Positions 33,245 through 43,380 of a stretch of DNA of 64,000 nt are shown here, piece by piece (within the stretch, counting starts at the first letter, position 1; each line of letters starts with the position of its first letter). Below the pieces are notes generated by a model, which was not told the DNA's origin, did no database searches, and worked only from the letters and a program-made list of their open reading frames with translations. A program made the position numbers and the translations under genes. Origin of the DNA: CBFDBF01 sp050304615 (GTDB lineage: Bacteria > Pseudomonadota > Gammaproteobacteria > Chromatiales > Chromatiaceae); NCBI GenBank assembly GCA_050304615.1, contig JBNLDW010000012.1, positions 264,446 through 328,445 of the forward strand, given 5' to 3'.

Positions 33245-33283
33245 CTCTAAACAGCTAGCGCCGCATGTTTAATGTGGCAACCT

Positions 33284-33316
33284 AAAAAAGCCCGCCTATA
33301 TTGGCGGGCTTTTTTT
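33284..33316. terminator. Bidirectional intrinsic terminator
   Basis: AAAAAAGCCCGCC-TATATT-GGCGGGCTTTTTT: a seven-pair GC-rich stem with A and T runs on the two sides, so it can stop both the lipoprotein transcript and the leftward tyrA operon, whose stop codon is 9 bp away. Confidence 0.93.
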
Positions 33317-33324
33317 GTCTCAGG

Positions 33325-34197
33325 TTATTCTTTATTGGCCTCTATATAGCGATCCCGTGCCTGTTTGGCGCGCTCAAATATCTCCAGTAGATGCTCACCA
33401 TCTCCCTGACTGATGGTCTCCGCCAGCTCCTTCATCTCTGCGCTGTAGCTTTCCATTGCTGCACTCAGTGCCTTCTTGTTTGAGATACAGATATCCCTCC
33501 ACATTTGCGGGTTGGACGAGGCAATCCGGGTGAAGTCACGGAAACCCCCAGCCGCATAACGAAATATCTCATCATTCCCCTGCATACGGGCGAGAGAGTC
33601 AACCAGACTAAAGGCCAGCATATGCGGTAGGTGGGAGGTAGCGGCCAGTACTTCATCATGGTGCTCAACCGTCATCTTGGTGACCTCTGATCCACACAGC
33701 CGCCACATTGCTTCGACTCTATCTTGCGCCTCGGTTGAGGTCTCTTCGATTGGGGTAAGGATTGTACGGCAGTTATGAAACAGTTCAGCAAAAGAGGCCT
33801 CTACACCACTGTTCTCCGTCCCTGCTATTGGGTGTCCAGGGACAAATCCTGTTAGGGAGTCGCCAAATATAGCTCGACAATCTGCTACCACGCTTCCCTT
33901 GGCACTACCTCCATCTGTTATGATGGCATCAGCAGACAGATGGCCCTGCATCGCCTTAAAGGTCTCTCTCATGGCACCTAAAGGAACTGCCATAAAGACC
34001 ATATCGGCCCCGCTAACCGCATCGGCAACAGAGTGGCTGTAACGGTCGATAACCCCCAGCTCCACCGCCCTCTCTAGGTTTTGTTTACCGCGGCCACAGC
34101 CGACCACTTCACCGACCTCACCCGCCTCACGCAGGGCACGGGCCAGAGAGCCCCCAATCAGGCCAACCCCTATCACTGCTAGTCGTTTTATCATCAT
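33325..34197 (-). CDS. tyrA: Prephenate dehydrogenase
   Basis: 290 residues. Rossmann motif GVGLIGGSLARAL (~10-22), VFMAVPLGA, DGGSAKG, and GHPIAGTENSGV (~128-139) with the catalytic His. It oxidatively decarboxylates prephenate (or arogenate) for tyrosine. It lacks a chorismate mutase domain, which is carried by pheA. It overlaps hisC by 4 bp and closes the gyrA-side group. Confidence 0.94.
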   Translation of the reverse strand: MMIKRLAVIGVGLIGGSLARALREAGEVGEVVGCGRGKQNLERAVELGVIDRYSHSVADAVSGADMVFMAVPLGAMRETFKAMQGHLSADAIITDGGSAKGSVVADCRAIFGDSLTGFVPGHPIAGTENSGVEASFAELFHNCRTILTPIEETSTEAQDRVEAMWRLCGSEVTKMTVEHHDEVLAATSHLPHMLAFSLVDSLARMQGNDEIFRYAAGGFRDFTRIASSNPQMWRDICISNKKALSAAMESYSAEMKELAETISQGDGEHLLEIFERAKQARDRYIEANKE

Positions 34198-35306
34198 CTG
34201 GCTAGCACCTCTTGTAGCGCCTGTAAAAACCGATTGTTCTCCTCTGGCAGACCTATAGATACCCGTAGATGGTTGGGAAGACCATAGTTTGCCACTGGTC
34301 TGGTAATACAGCCAACAGACAATAGCTCACGGTCAATTTCTACTCCGGAACGTCCCATATCCACGCTGATAAAATTGCCCACCGATGTAATATACTCCAG
34401 ATCCATAGCTCTTAGTCCAGCCACCATCTGCTCCATGCCGGCCCTGTTCAGGGCCACCGCTTTATCTAGAAACTCCTCGTCTTCGAGGGAGGCTGTGGCC
34501 GCTGCCAGTGCAATGGAGTTGACATTAAACGGCTGGCGGACCCGGTTTAACAGGTCAGCAATGTCTGGGTGCGATAAAGCATACCCTACACGCAGTCCAG
34601 CGAGGCCATAGGCCTTAGAAAAGGTGCGGGTAACGATCAGATTAGGAAATTCGCCCAACCAGCGAGATGCATCAGGATAGTCCGGCTCACTAACATACTC
34701 CAGGTAGGCCTCATCTACCACCACAATGATATCTTGCGGCACCTTGGTGATAAAGGCATGGAGCTCCCCATCGCGCAACCAGGTGCCGGTAGGGTTGTTG
34801 GGGTTGGCTATCCAGATGACACGGGTCTGGGCGCTGATCAGTGCGGCCATGGCATCCAGATCGTGACCATATTCTCTGGCTGGAGCCACCTTCAATTCAG
34901 CCCCAACTGCCTGACTGCTAAGAGGGTATACCGCAAAGGCGTGCTGAGAAAAAAGTGACTCGTAACCCGGGGCTAGAAACACCCGAGCAACCATATCCAG
35001 TACATCGTTAGAGCCGTTACCCAGGGTGATGCAGTTACCGGCGACACCATGTCTCTCTGCCAACTTTGCCCGCAGGGTAAAACCAGATCCATCTGGATAG
35101 CGAGCCACCTCTGCCAGCGCGCGTTCAGCTGCAGCCCTGGCATGCTCACTGCAACCTAATGGGTTTTCGTTCGAGGCAAGCTTAATAGAGTTGCTAATAC
35201 CCAGCTCTCGCTCCAACTCAGAGATTGGTTTGCCTGGGACGTAGGGATTTAGCCCAGGGATACCTGGTGCAGTTAGATGTAAAAACTGGTTCTGTTCCGA
35301 CCCCAT
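34194..35306 (-). CDS. hisC: Histidinol-phosphate aminotransferase
   Basis: 370 residues, class II PLP fold I. KLASNENPLG (~41-50), IWIANPNNPTGT (~168-179), VDEAYLEY and RTFSKAYGLAGLRVG (~229-243) with the PLP Lys. In this gene cluster such enzymes (HisC2 type) may also transaminate aromatic keto acids, linking pheA and tyrA. It abuts pheA with no gap and overlaps tyrA by 4 bp. Confidence 0.93.
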   Translation of the reverse strand: MGSEQNQFLHLTAPGIPGLNPYVPGKPISELERELGISNSIKLASNENPLGCSEHARAAAERALAEVARYPDGSGFTLRAKLAERHGVAGNCITLGNGSNDVLDMVARVFLAPGYESLFSQHAFAVYPLSSQAVGAELKVAPAREYGHDLDAMAALISAQTRVIWIANPNNPTGTWLRDGELHAFITKVPQDIIVVVDEAYLEYVSEPDYPDASRWLGEFPNLIVTRTFSKAYGLAGLRVGYALSHPDIADLLNRVRQPFNVNSIALAAATASLEDEEFLDKAVALNRAGMEQMVAGLRAMDLEYITSVGNFISVDMGRSGVEIDRELLSVGCITRPVANYGLPNHLRVSIGLPEENNRFLQALQEVLAR

Positions 35307-36395
35307 CTACAGCACGGCTACCGGATATGATCCGAGAACCTTAAACAGCTGCGCCTCATCTTGCAAAGACTCCAGGGCCGTTGCAACATTTGGATCATCT
35401 CTATGTCCTTCAATATCAACAAAAAAGACATAGTCCCATGTCCCTCGACGTGAGGGACGGGATTCTATACGGGTCATGCTGATTTTATGTTCCGCCAATG
35501 GAGACAGCAGGTGGTTGAGACTGCCAGCCACATTACGGGCAGAGAGCAGTAGTGTGGTCTTGTCACTGCCGGTAGGCTGTAGCTGCTGCCTGCCAATCAC
35601 CAGAAAACGGGTAGTGTTATCCGGTTCATCTTCAATATTCTCGGCCAGCCTAGGTAATGCGTAAAGTTCCGCAGCCATATCTCCGGCGATAGCCGCAGCA
35701 TCTGGTTCACTGTTGGCCAAGCGTGCCGCTTCGGCATTACTGCCCACGGCAACCTGCTCTGCATGGTAAAGGTTGCGATCAAGCCAGAGTCGACACTGAG
35801 CAAGTGACTGCTGGTGAGAAAATACCTTTTTTACCGCCGCACTGTTCGGTTGTAGACTCAGCAGATGGTGATGAATGCGCAGAGTGACCTCCCCACTAAT
35901 CTGCAAGGGGGAGTTTAGAAACATATCAAGGGTATGACTTATAACCCCCTCAGTAGAATTTTCCACCGGTACCACGCCATAATGACAGTTACCAGACTCA
36001 ACCTCCTGAAACACTTCTGGAATGGAATTCAGGGGCAAGGTGGTTATAGAGTGGCCAAAGTGTTTTAGCGCAGCGCCTTGGGTAAAGGTACCTTCAGGTC
36101 CAAGAAAGGCGATCTTTAGAGGCTGTTCCAAGGCGAGACAGGCGGACATGATCTCTCGAAATAGACGGGCCATCTCTTCACTGCTCAATGGCCCCTGGTT
36201 CCGTTTTTTCACCTGCGACAAGATGGCGGCTTCCCGCTCAGGACGATAAAAGACTGTACCACTGTCGGCCGACAGCTTGATCGCCGCCACCTCTTGAGCC
36301 GCTTCTGCACGCTGGTTGATCAGATCCTGTATCTGAAGATCCAGCTGGTCGATACGATCTCGTATCCCCTGCAGCTTATTGTCGTCGCTCATCAA
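35307..36395 (-). CDS. pheA: Bifunctional chorismate mutase / prephenate dehydratase
   Basis: 362 residues. AroQ chorismate mutase at ~8-90 (IRDRIDQLDLQIQDLINQRA), prephenate dehydratase at ~97-270 (FLGPEGTFTQGAAL, PVENSTEGVI) and a C-terminal ACT domain (~285-360) with the ESRPSRR phenylalanine-binding motif. It makes phenylpyruvate and is feedback-inhibited through ACT. 5 bp after serA. Confidence 0.96.
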   Translation of the reverse strand: MMSDDNKLQGIRDRIDQLDLQIQDLINQRAEAAQEVAAIKLSADSGTVFYRPEREAAILSQVKKRNQGPLSSEEMARLFREIMSACLALEQPLKIAFLGPEGTFTQGAALKHFGHSITTLPLNSIPEVFQEVESGNCHYGVVPVENSTEGVISHTLDMFLNSPLQISGEVTLRIHHHLLSLQPNSAAVKKVFSHQQSLAQCRLWLDRNLYHAEQVAVGSNAEAARLANSEPDAAAIAGDMAAELYALPRLAENIEDEPDNTTRFLVIGRQQLQPTGSDKTTLLLSARNVAGSLNHLLSPLAEHKISMTRIESRPSRRGTWDYVFFVDIEGHRDDPNVATALESLQDEAQLFKVLGSYPVAVL

Positions 36396-36400
36396 CTCTC

Positions 36401-37573
36401 CTATTCACACCCCAGACAGCGTACTGATAATACACCATCAATCGCTTTAATCCGCTCAAGTGTTGCCTGATCCGGTGCCGCCTCTACATCCAGCAGGGTT
36501 ACCGCAATGTTGTCCCGTGACCTGTTCAGCATATCTATAATGTTCAGGCCTGCATCCGCCAGATCGGTAGAGATCTGTCCCAACATATTAGGCACATTGG
36601 AGTTGACCACAGCGATACGGTATCCACCATTACGCGGCAGATCAATCTCGGGGAAATTGACCGAATTCTTGATGTTACCACTCTCCAGATAACTGCTTAC
36701 CTGATCCGCCACCATGATGGCGCAATTCTCCTCGGCCTCTTTGGTGGAGGCACCAAGATGCGGCAGGGTTATGCAGCGTGGATGATCCTTCAGCAGGTTG
36801 CTGGGGAAATCACATACATAGCCGTAGAGATGACCAGCATCCAGTGCGGCTACGACATCTTCATCATTGATAATGCCATTGCGGGAGAAGTTAAGGATTA
36901 TCGCGTTCTTCGGCATCAGCTTTATACGCTCGGCATTGAGCATGCCCTTGGTGGAATCCACTAGAGGCACATGAAAGGTGACGAAATCGGAACGTGAAAA
37001 CAGGTCATCCACACTGCTAGCCATCTGCACATCAGATGAGAGCTTCCAAGCAGCCTTCACCGTCATGGCCGGCTCATAGGCAACCACATTCATCCCAAGA
37101 GAGCGGGCTGCGTTGGCAATCAGCACACCGATAGCACCTAGCCCAACCACCCCGAGGGTACGACCAGGCAGCTCAAAACCGACAAAATTTTTCTTGCCCG
37201 CCTCTACCGCTTTAAGGATCTCACTGTCTTCACCCTCCTGGCTTCGCGCAAAATCCCAGGCCGGCCCAAGATTACGACAGGCCATCAACATACCGGCCAA
37301 CACCAACTCCTTGACCGCATTGGCATTGGCACCAGGGGCATTAAACACTGGCACACCAGCCTCAGTCATGCGCTCTACCGGGATGTTATTGACCCCGGCG
37401 CCAGCGCGACCGATTGCCTTTAGCGAATCTGGAATCTCCATATCATGCAGCTTCTGAGAGCGCAGTAGAATGGCATCTGGATTATCTATCTCAGCTGCTA
37501 CTTCATATTTGTCGCGCGGCAGTCTATCCAGACCGGCTGCAGAGATGTTATTTAGAACCTGAATTTTGTGCAT
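36401..37573 (-). CDS. serA: D-3-phosphoglycerate dehydrogenase
   Basis: 390 residues of the D-2-hydroxyacid dehydrogenase family: GRAGAGVNNIPV, NAD-binding GVVGLGAIGVLIAN (~138-151), catalytic Arg in LNFSRNGIIN, Glu nearby, and His in LPHLGASTKEAEEN. An ACT domain at ~315-390 should bind serine. It begins serine synthesis; the next upstream gene, serC, does step two. SerA inside the pheA-serC group is the Chromatiales-type variant; in Pseudomonas serA is elsewhere. Confidence 0.94.
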   Translation of the reverse strand: MHKIQVLNNISAAGLDRLPRDKYEVAAEIDNPDAILLRSQKLHDMEIPDSLKAIGRAGAGVNNIPVERMTEAGVPVFNAPGANANAVKELVLAGMLMACRNLGPAWDFARSQEGEDSEILKAVEAGKKNFVGFELPGRTLGVVGLGAIGVLIANAARSLGMNVVAYEPAMTVKAAWKLSSDVQMASSVDDLFSRSDFVTFHVPLVDSTKGMLNAERIKLMPKNAIILNFSRNGIINDEDVVAALDAGHLYGYVCDFPSNLLKDHPRCITLPHLGASTKEAEENCAIMVADQVSSYLESGNIKNSVNFPEIDLPRNGGYRIAVVNSNVPNMLGQISTDLADAGLNIIDMLNRSRDNIAVTLLDVEAAPDQATLERIKAIDGVLSVRCLGCE

Positions 37574-37584
37574 TTTATAAGCCT

Positions 37585-38667
37585 TTAACCGTTACGTTTT
37601 TCAAAATCCGCCATAAAGTCAATGAGTGCAGCTACACCCTCTTCTGGCATTGCGTTGTAGATACTGGCGCGCATTCCACCCACTGAGCGGTGCCCCTTGA
37701 GTGTCACTAGACCAGCTTCTTTAGCCTCTTCCAGGAAGGCGGCATCCAGTTCAGAATTAGCCAGAGTAAAGGGTACATTCATCCAGGAGCGGCTATTGTT
37801 GTCCACAGGGTTGGCATAAAAATCTGAATTGTCGATGGCCGCATACAGCTTGCTCGCCTTACGTTCATTCTTCTCTGCCATCGCGGCTAGACCACCATTG
37901 CGCTTTAGCCACTGAAACACCAACCCAGCCAGATACCAGCCATAGGTAGGTGGGGTGTTGTACATGGAACCGCCATCTGCCATGGTCGCATAGTTGAACA
38001 TGGTAGGTGTGCTTGCAACTACTTCTCCAATAAGATCATCCCGTACGATAACAACCGTTAGCCCGGCAGGGCCAATATTCTTCTGCGCACCAGCGTAGAT
38101 CAGTCCAAACCGGCTGACATCTACTGGACGCGACAAGATAGTAGATGACATATCTGCAACCAGCGGAACATCAGCACTCTCGGGTACGTAAGGAAACTCA
38201 ACACCCTGGATGGTCTCATTCGGGGTGTAGTGCAAATAGGCAGCGCTACTGTCCAGTTGCAGACTTCTCTGCTCTGGTGTTGAGGTAAATTTAGATTCCT
38301 CAGTGTTGGCTACCACGTTTACATTGCAGTAACGTTTTGCCTCAGATATAGCCTTCTTCGACCAGGAACCAGTGCATATATAGTCTGCGCTCTCTTTACC
38401 TTTAAGCAGGTTCATCGGGATAGCGGTAAATTGGCTGGATGCGCCACCTTGTAGAAACAGCACCTTGTAGCCATCCGGGATCGCCAACAGCTCACGCAGA
38501 TCGGCCTCCGCCTGCTCGGCAATGGAGCTGAACTCCTTACCGCGATGGCTCATCTCCATGACCGACATGCCGCTGCCATGCCAATCCATCATCTCTTCTC
38601 CTGCCTGCTGTAAAACCTCTTCCGGCAATACTGCAGGGCCAGCGCTAAAATTAAATACTCGTGACAC
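37585..38667 (-). CDS. serC: Phosphoserine aminotransferase
   Basis: 360 residues. FNFSAGPAVLPEEVL at the start, FLQGGASSQF (~74-83), and PLP Lys in YAGAQKNIGPAG (~193-204). It converts phosphohydroxypyruvate to phosphoserine and also acts in pyridoxal phosphate synthesis. It sits 11 bp before serA and 71 bp after gyrA. Confidence 0.97.
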   Translation of the reverse strand: MSRVFNFSAGPAVLPEEVLQQAGEEMMDWHGSGMSVMEMSHRGKEFSSIAEQAEADLRELLAIPDGYKVLFLQGGASSQFTAIPMNLLKGKESADYICTGSWSKKAISEAKRYCNVNVVANTEESKFTSTPEQRSLQLDSSAAYLHYTPNETIQGVEFPYVPESADVPLVADMSSTILSRPVDVSRFGLIYAGAQKNIGPAGLTVVIVRDDLIGEVVASTPTMFNYATMADGGSMYNTPPTYGWYLAGLVFQWLKRNGGLAAMAEKNERKASKLYAAIDNSDFYANPVDNNSRSWMNVPFTLANSELDAAFLEEAKEAGLVTLKGHRSVGGMRASIYNAMPEEGVAALIDFMADFEKRNG

Positions 38668-38738
38668 TGTTTACTCCTCGTCTAACGCTATATCTAAATT
38701 CTGAATTAAAAAAACAGAGTGGTACCTGGGTATCCTCT

Positions 38739-41300
38739 CTAATCCTCTGCTCCATCCTTATCTTCCTCATCCAGCGCCTCAATGCGCTCAATCCCAATCA
38801 GGCGCTCACCTTCTCCTACCCGGATCATCATAACCCCTTGGGTATCGCGCCCCATAATGGAAACGTCGGCAACCGGGGTGCGGACCAGAGTGCCGCCGTT
38901 GGTAATCAGCATCACCTCATCTGACTCATCCACCAGCACGGCACCAACCTGTTCGCCGTTGCGTTCAGATGTCTTGATGGCGATCACGCCCATACCGCCG
39001 CGCCCTTTGGTGGGGTACTGATCCACCTCAGTACGTTTGCCATAACCGTTTTCAGTTACATTGAGGATAGTGCGTCCCTCCTCCTCAATGATCAATGATA
39101 TAACTCTCTGCCCCGGCTGAAGTTTTACCCCCCGCACACCGCAGGCAGTACGCCCCATCATTCGTACTGTAGATTCATTAAAGCGTATAGCCTTGCCGGC
39201 AGAGGTAAAGAGCATTACATCCTGACTACCATCGGTAATTGCAACACCAACTAGTTGGTCATCCTCACGCAGATCAATCGCAATAATGCCGCTAGCACGG
39301 GGGCGTGAAAAGTCGACCAAACTACTCTTTTTAACCGTGCCGGAGCTAGTGGCCATAAAGACAAAGCGATCCTCCGTATACTCCCTCACCGGAAGTACTG
39401 CATTGATCCGCTCTCCCTCCTCCAACGGCAACAGGTTAATAATAGGCTTACCCCTGGCAGCACGACCCGCCTGGGGAAGCTGATATACCTTGAGCCAGTA
39501 GACCCTTCCACGGCTGGAAAAGCAGAGCACCGTGTCGTGGGTGCTGGCTACAAATAACCGTTCAACAAAATCCTCATCCTTGGTGGTGGTGGCAGATTTG
39601 CCCTTACCACCGCGCCGCTGTGCCTGATAGGCGTCCAGCGGCTGCGCCTTGGCATAGCCAGCATGAGAGAGGGTGACTACTACATCCTCTTCGGTAATGA
39701 GATCTTCCATAGTGAGATCAAGGTGATCTTGGATGATCTCAGTACGGCGCTCATCACCGTACTGCTCTATGATCGCTGCAAGCTCATCCCGGATAACCTG
39801 CATCAAGCATTCTGGACTAGACAATATCTCCAACAGTGCCTCAATCTGGCCCAGGATCTCGCCGTACTCGCTGATTATCTTGTCCTGTTCCAGTCCTGTT
39901 AGGCGGTGTAGTCGCAGCTCTAGAATGGCCTGGGCCTGGGTCTCAGTCAGACGATATCCCTTTTTGGTCAGGCCAAACTCTGCCCCTAAACCCTGTGGGC
40001 GCGAGGCCTCAGCCCCGGTCCGCTCCAGCATCGCCTCCACGGTGCCTGATTTCCAGTGACGCGCCAGCAGCCCTTGCTTGGCCTCGGCCGGACTAGCTGC
40101 CGCCTTGATCAGCGCTATCACCTCATCGATATTGGCCAGTGCTACCGCCAATCCCTCCAACACATGGGCCCGATCCCGTGCCTTGCGTAATTTGTAGAGG
40201 GTGCGTCTGGTGACCACTTCTCGTCGATGCTTTAGGAAATACTCCAGCATCTGCTTTAGATTCAACAACCGCGGCTGCCCATCCACCAAGGCCACCATAT
40301 TGATGCCGAATACATTCTGCATCTGGGTATGTTGGTAGAGGTTATTCAAAACAACTTCTGCAACTTCGCCACGCCGAAGCTCTATCACTACCCGCATGCC
40401 ATCCTTGTCCGACTCATCGCGGAGCTCTGTGATCCCTTCGATTCGTTTTTCTTTAACCAGCTCGGCAATCTTCTCTAGCAGGCGCGCCTTATTAACCTGA
40501 TATGGGAGCTCGGTAATGATGATCCGCTGACGATTGTTAGACTCCTTGGTCTCAATCTCGCTGCGGGCCCGGATATAGATCCTGCCACGACCGGTCCGGT
40601 AAGCCTCACGGATACCACTAATGCCGTTAATATATGCAGCGGTTGGGAAATCCGGCCCCGGAATATACTGTGCCATCAACTCATCAATGGAGATCTCTGG
40701 ATTATCGATAATGGCGATACAGCCTGAGATGGTCTCGCTAAGATTATGCGGGGGAATATTGGTTGCCATACCAACCGCAATACCAGATGATCCGTTGACC
40801 AACAGGTTAGGAAAGCGCGCCGGCATGACTGTCGGCTCATACTCAGATTCGTCATAGTTGGGGGAGAAATCGACCGTATCCTTGTCCAGATCGTCCAACA
40901 GTTCGTGGGCGATCTTAGCCATACGAATCTCTGTATAACGCATGGCGGCCGGTGAATCACCATCCACAGAGCCGAAGTTACCCTGACCATCCACCAGCAT
41001 GTAACGCATAGAGAATGGCTGCGCCATACGCACGATAGTGTCATAGATGGCGCTGTCACCATGTGGATGGTACTTACCCATGATGTCACCGACGATACGG
41101 GCCGATTTCTTGTAGGGCTTGTTCCAGTCGTTATTCTGCTCGTGCATTGAGAAGAGTGAACGACGATGTACCGGTTTCAGACCGTCCCTCACATCCGGCA
41201 GAGCACGCCCCACGATCACGCTCATGGCGTAATCGAGGTAGGAGTTCTGCATCTCGTCTTCCAGATTTACTGGAATAATTTCTTTGGCAAACTCAGTCAT
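38739..41300 (-). CDS. gyrA: DNA gyrase subunit A
   Basis: 853 residues. The breakage-reunion domain has the catalytic Tyr in AMRYTEIRM (~122) and the quinolone-resistance region HPHGDSAIYDTI, with Ser and Asp at the positions of E. coli Ser83 and Asp87, i.e. a sensitive-type sequence. The C-terminal beta-pinwheel carries the GyrA box QRRGGKG (~560), which marks gyrase rather than topoisomerase IV. It cuts and reseals DNA for negative supercoiling with GyrB. Confidence 0.98.
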   Translation of the reverse strand: MTEFAKEIIPVNLEDEMQNSYLDYAMSVIVGRALPDVRDGLKPVHRRSLFSMHEQNNDWNKPYKKSARIVGDIMGKYHPHGDSAIYDTIVRMAQPFSMRYMLVDGQGNFGSVDGDSPAAMRYTEIRMAKIAHELLDDLDKDTVDFSPNYDESEYEPTVMPARFPNLLVNGSSGIAVGMATNIPPHNLSETISGCIAIIDNPEISIDELMAQYIPGPDFPTAAYINGISGIREAYRTGRGRIYIRARSEIETKESNNRQRIIITELPYQVNKARLLEKIAELVKEKRIEGITELRDESDKDGMRVVIELRRGEVAEVVLNNLYQHTQMQNVFGINMVALVDGQPRLLNLKQMLEYFLKHRREVVTRRTLYKLRKARDRAHVLEGLAVALANIDEVIALIKAAASPAEAKQGLLARHWKSGTVEAMLERTGAEASRPQGLGAEFGLTKKGYRLTETQAQAILELRLHRLTGLEQDKIISEYGEILGQIEALLEILSSPECLMQVIRDELAAIIEQYGDERRTEIIQDHLDLTMEDLITEEDVVVTLSHAGYAKAQPLDAYQAQRRGGKGKSATTTKDEDFVERLFVASTHDTVLCFSSRGRVYWLKVYQLPQAGRAARGKPIINLLPLEEGERINAVLPVREYTEDRFVFMATSSGTVKKSSLVDFSRPRASGIIAIDLREDDQLVGVAITDGSQDVMLFTSAGKAIRFNESTVRMMGRTACGVRGVKLQPGQRVISLIIEEEGRTILNVTENGYGKRTEVDQYPTKGRGGMGVIAIKTSERNGEQVGAVLVDESDEVMLITNGGTLVRTPVADVSIMGRDTQGVMMIRVGEGERLIGIERIEALDEEDKDGAED

Positions 41301-41613
41301 TCTGGGTGGTAAATTCTCATCTTGATAACCGCTCCCTGGTCTCTTTTAAAAGGCAGATATAAAGGCCACTAATCCAGTGCGTAATCATACCATACTTGGG
41401 GTGCTGGTTAGAACAAAAAGGGCTGAAATCGGCTTTCAGCGGCTCTGAGAAGACGAGCATATAAAATATGCCATCTTTTCTAAATCTGGCAATAGGGTAA
41501 ACCTAGTCTGCGGGCGATTTTCAATCCAGTGCCGCCCAGCGGGCTGAGATCCTGAGACCCAATCGACCTTGCAGGGCCCTAACTTAGCCGTATTGTTAAT
41601 GATTTGAGCCGGA
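41301..41613. other. Intergenic region upstream of gyrA
   Basis: 313 bp between the gyrA start and the trkH stop. It should contain the gyrA promoter. A segment GGGCTGAGATCCTGAGACCC at ~41540-41560 recalls part of a thiamin riboswitch but the rest is missing. An imperfect hairpin AAAGGGCTGAAATCGGCTTTC lies near 41427. No gene is seen. Confidence 0.5.
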
Positions 41614-43059
41614 CTAGCGCCGCCAGAATGCCGGGAAAAACAGGATCAAGAGTGTAAATACCTCCAGTCTTCCCATTAGCATGCTGATGATGCTGAGCCA
41701 CTTGACCATCGGAGTGACTGACTTAAAGTTGACGGCAACCTCGCCGAGGCCGGGACCCAACAGATTTATGGTTGCAACCACGGCACCAAAGGCAGACTCA
41801 AGGTCAAGCCCGGCCGCCATCATTCCTGCAGTGAGTATTAGTGAAGCAATAATATACAGCACATAGAAGCCCCACACGGAAAAGAGCACACCCTCCGAAA
41901 CCGCACGATTCCCAAGCTTTACGATAGTGATAGCCTTGGGGTGGGATAATTGGAACAGCTCCCTAAAGCCCAATTTGGCTAGCAGTGCAATACGCATCAC
42001 TTTGATCCCACCTGCGGTTGAACCAACACAGCCGCCAATGAATGAAAGGATCACCAGGACTAGCGGAACGTGCAGAGGCCAGCTAGCAAAGGTGGCAGTG
42101 CTAAACCCGGTGCTGGTAAGCACTGAAGCAACCTGGAAGGTAGCATAGCGTAGAGATTCCCAGCTTCCTTCGTAGGTATGTGCCAAGAAGAGGCTGATGG
42201 CCACCAGCAGGGCTGAGAATATGAAGATCACTCCGTAAGACTTGACCTCATAATCAGATGCATATTGCCGAACTGATTTACGCCTCCAGACGGTAAAATG
42301 TACCGCAAAATTCACTCCACCAGCCAGCATGAACACAATTGCGATGATCTCTATGAGTGGGCTATTGTAAAACCCAATGCTTGTATCATGGGTCGAGAAG
42401 CCGCCGGTCGCTACGGTAGAGAACGCATGTCCAACCGCATCAAACAGGCTCATACCAGCGAGCCAATAAGCCAAGGCGCAGGCAAATGTTAAGGCCAGGT
42501 AAATCATCCATAACGAACGCGCTGTTTCAGCAATTCTGGGAGTGATTTTCTCCTCTTGTGACACCCCGGTTGCCTCTGCCCGATACAGCTGCATACCACC
42601 CACCCCCAATAGTGGAAGGATGGCGACGGCCAGGACGATAATACCCATACCACCGAGCCATTGGATCTGTTGCCGATGATAGAGAATGGATGCTGGCAGC
42701 TGATCCAAACCAACAATGACCGTAGAGCCGGCAGTGGTAAACCCTGATACAGACTCGAAAATTGCATCGGTCACATTGAGATGGAGGCCTAGAATAAATG
42801 GCAAGGCACCAATGACACCCAGTACCGCCCAAAACAGGGTGACAACAAGAAAGCCATCATGAACTGAGAGTTCACATCGCTGATGTCTGTTTGGAAGCCA
42901 GAGTACCAGGCCAGCTAGAAAGGTGATAAGTAGGGAGGCGACAAATATCAGCAACTGCCCATCATGGTACAGCATGGATATACCGATGGACGGCAAAAAG
43001 CCCAGACTGTAAAGCAATAGCAGGATGCCAAACATCTGTGTTATTGCGCGCCAGTGCAT
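41614..43059 (-). CDS. trkH: TrkH-family potassium uptake protein
   Basis: 481 residues with about ten membrane segments in four M1-P-M2 repeats. WLGGMGIIVLAVAILP and the selectivity-filter loops SGFTTAGST, ATGGFSTHD and GSTAGGIKVMR are clear. It moves K+ with TrkA, which is not adjacent. The divergent two-component pair 320 bp away resembles KdpDE, so K+ limitation may control it; that link is inferred from position. Confidence 0.94.
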   Translation of the reverse strand: MHWRAITQMFGILLLLYSLGFLPSIGISMLYHDGQLLIFVASLLITFLAGLVLWLPNRHQRCELSVHDGFLVVTLFWAVLGVIGALPFILGLHLNVTDAIFESVSGFTTAGSTVIVGLDQLPASILYHRQQIQWLGGMGIIVLAVAILPLLGVGGMQLYRAEATGVSQEEKITPRIAETARSLWMIYLALTFACALAYWLAGMSLFDAVGHAFSTVATGGFSTHDTSIGFYNSPLIEIIAIVFMLAGGVNFAVHFTVWRRKSVRQYASDYEVKSYGVIFIFSALLVAISLFLAHTYEGSWESLRYATFQVASVLTSTGFSTATFASWPLHVPLVLVILSFIGGCVGSTAGGIKVMRIALLAKLGFRELFQLSHPKAITIVKLGNRAVSEGVLFSVWGFYVLYIIASLILTAGMMAAGLDLESAFGAVVATINLLGPGLGEVAVNFKSVTPMVKWLSIISMLMGRLEVFTLLILFFPAFWRR

Positions 43060-43380
43060 ATGGATAGCTCGTTGTTACGGACGTCTCAAAGACAAGAGGC
43101 GACCGTGCTCAGTCTCGCCATACTGGTAGATTAGGGATAAGATCGAAGAAGGGAACGCAATACGCCCAGGACATCTTCCCCCATCCGCCAGATGGCTGAT
43201 CAATATTGATGGAATCATATGGACTGGATGTGACCCGTTTTTAATTACACCTCGGTGGATTATCGGCGCTGAAATCATAGTGGTCACATAAAAAAAACAT
43301 AAAAACTTTATATTATTTTTACGTCATGACTTACATTTTGCTTACACCCCCCCAGGCCATGGATATGGATTGAACTAAAT
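43060..43380. other. Intergenic region between trkH and kdpD-like gene
   Basis: The trkH side (43060-43280) shows no repeat or gene. The last 100 bp before the kinase gene are AT-rich, with A8 and T5 tracts around 43291-43320, and probably contain its promoter. No convincing operator for an OmpR-type regulator could be picked out. Confidence 0.45.

Noticed and set aside
41520..41580. Partial thiamin riboswitch before gyrA
   Set aside because: CTGAGA and ACCC are present but the GAACCTGATC arm and closing helices are missing, and no thiamin gene follows.
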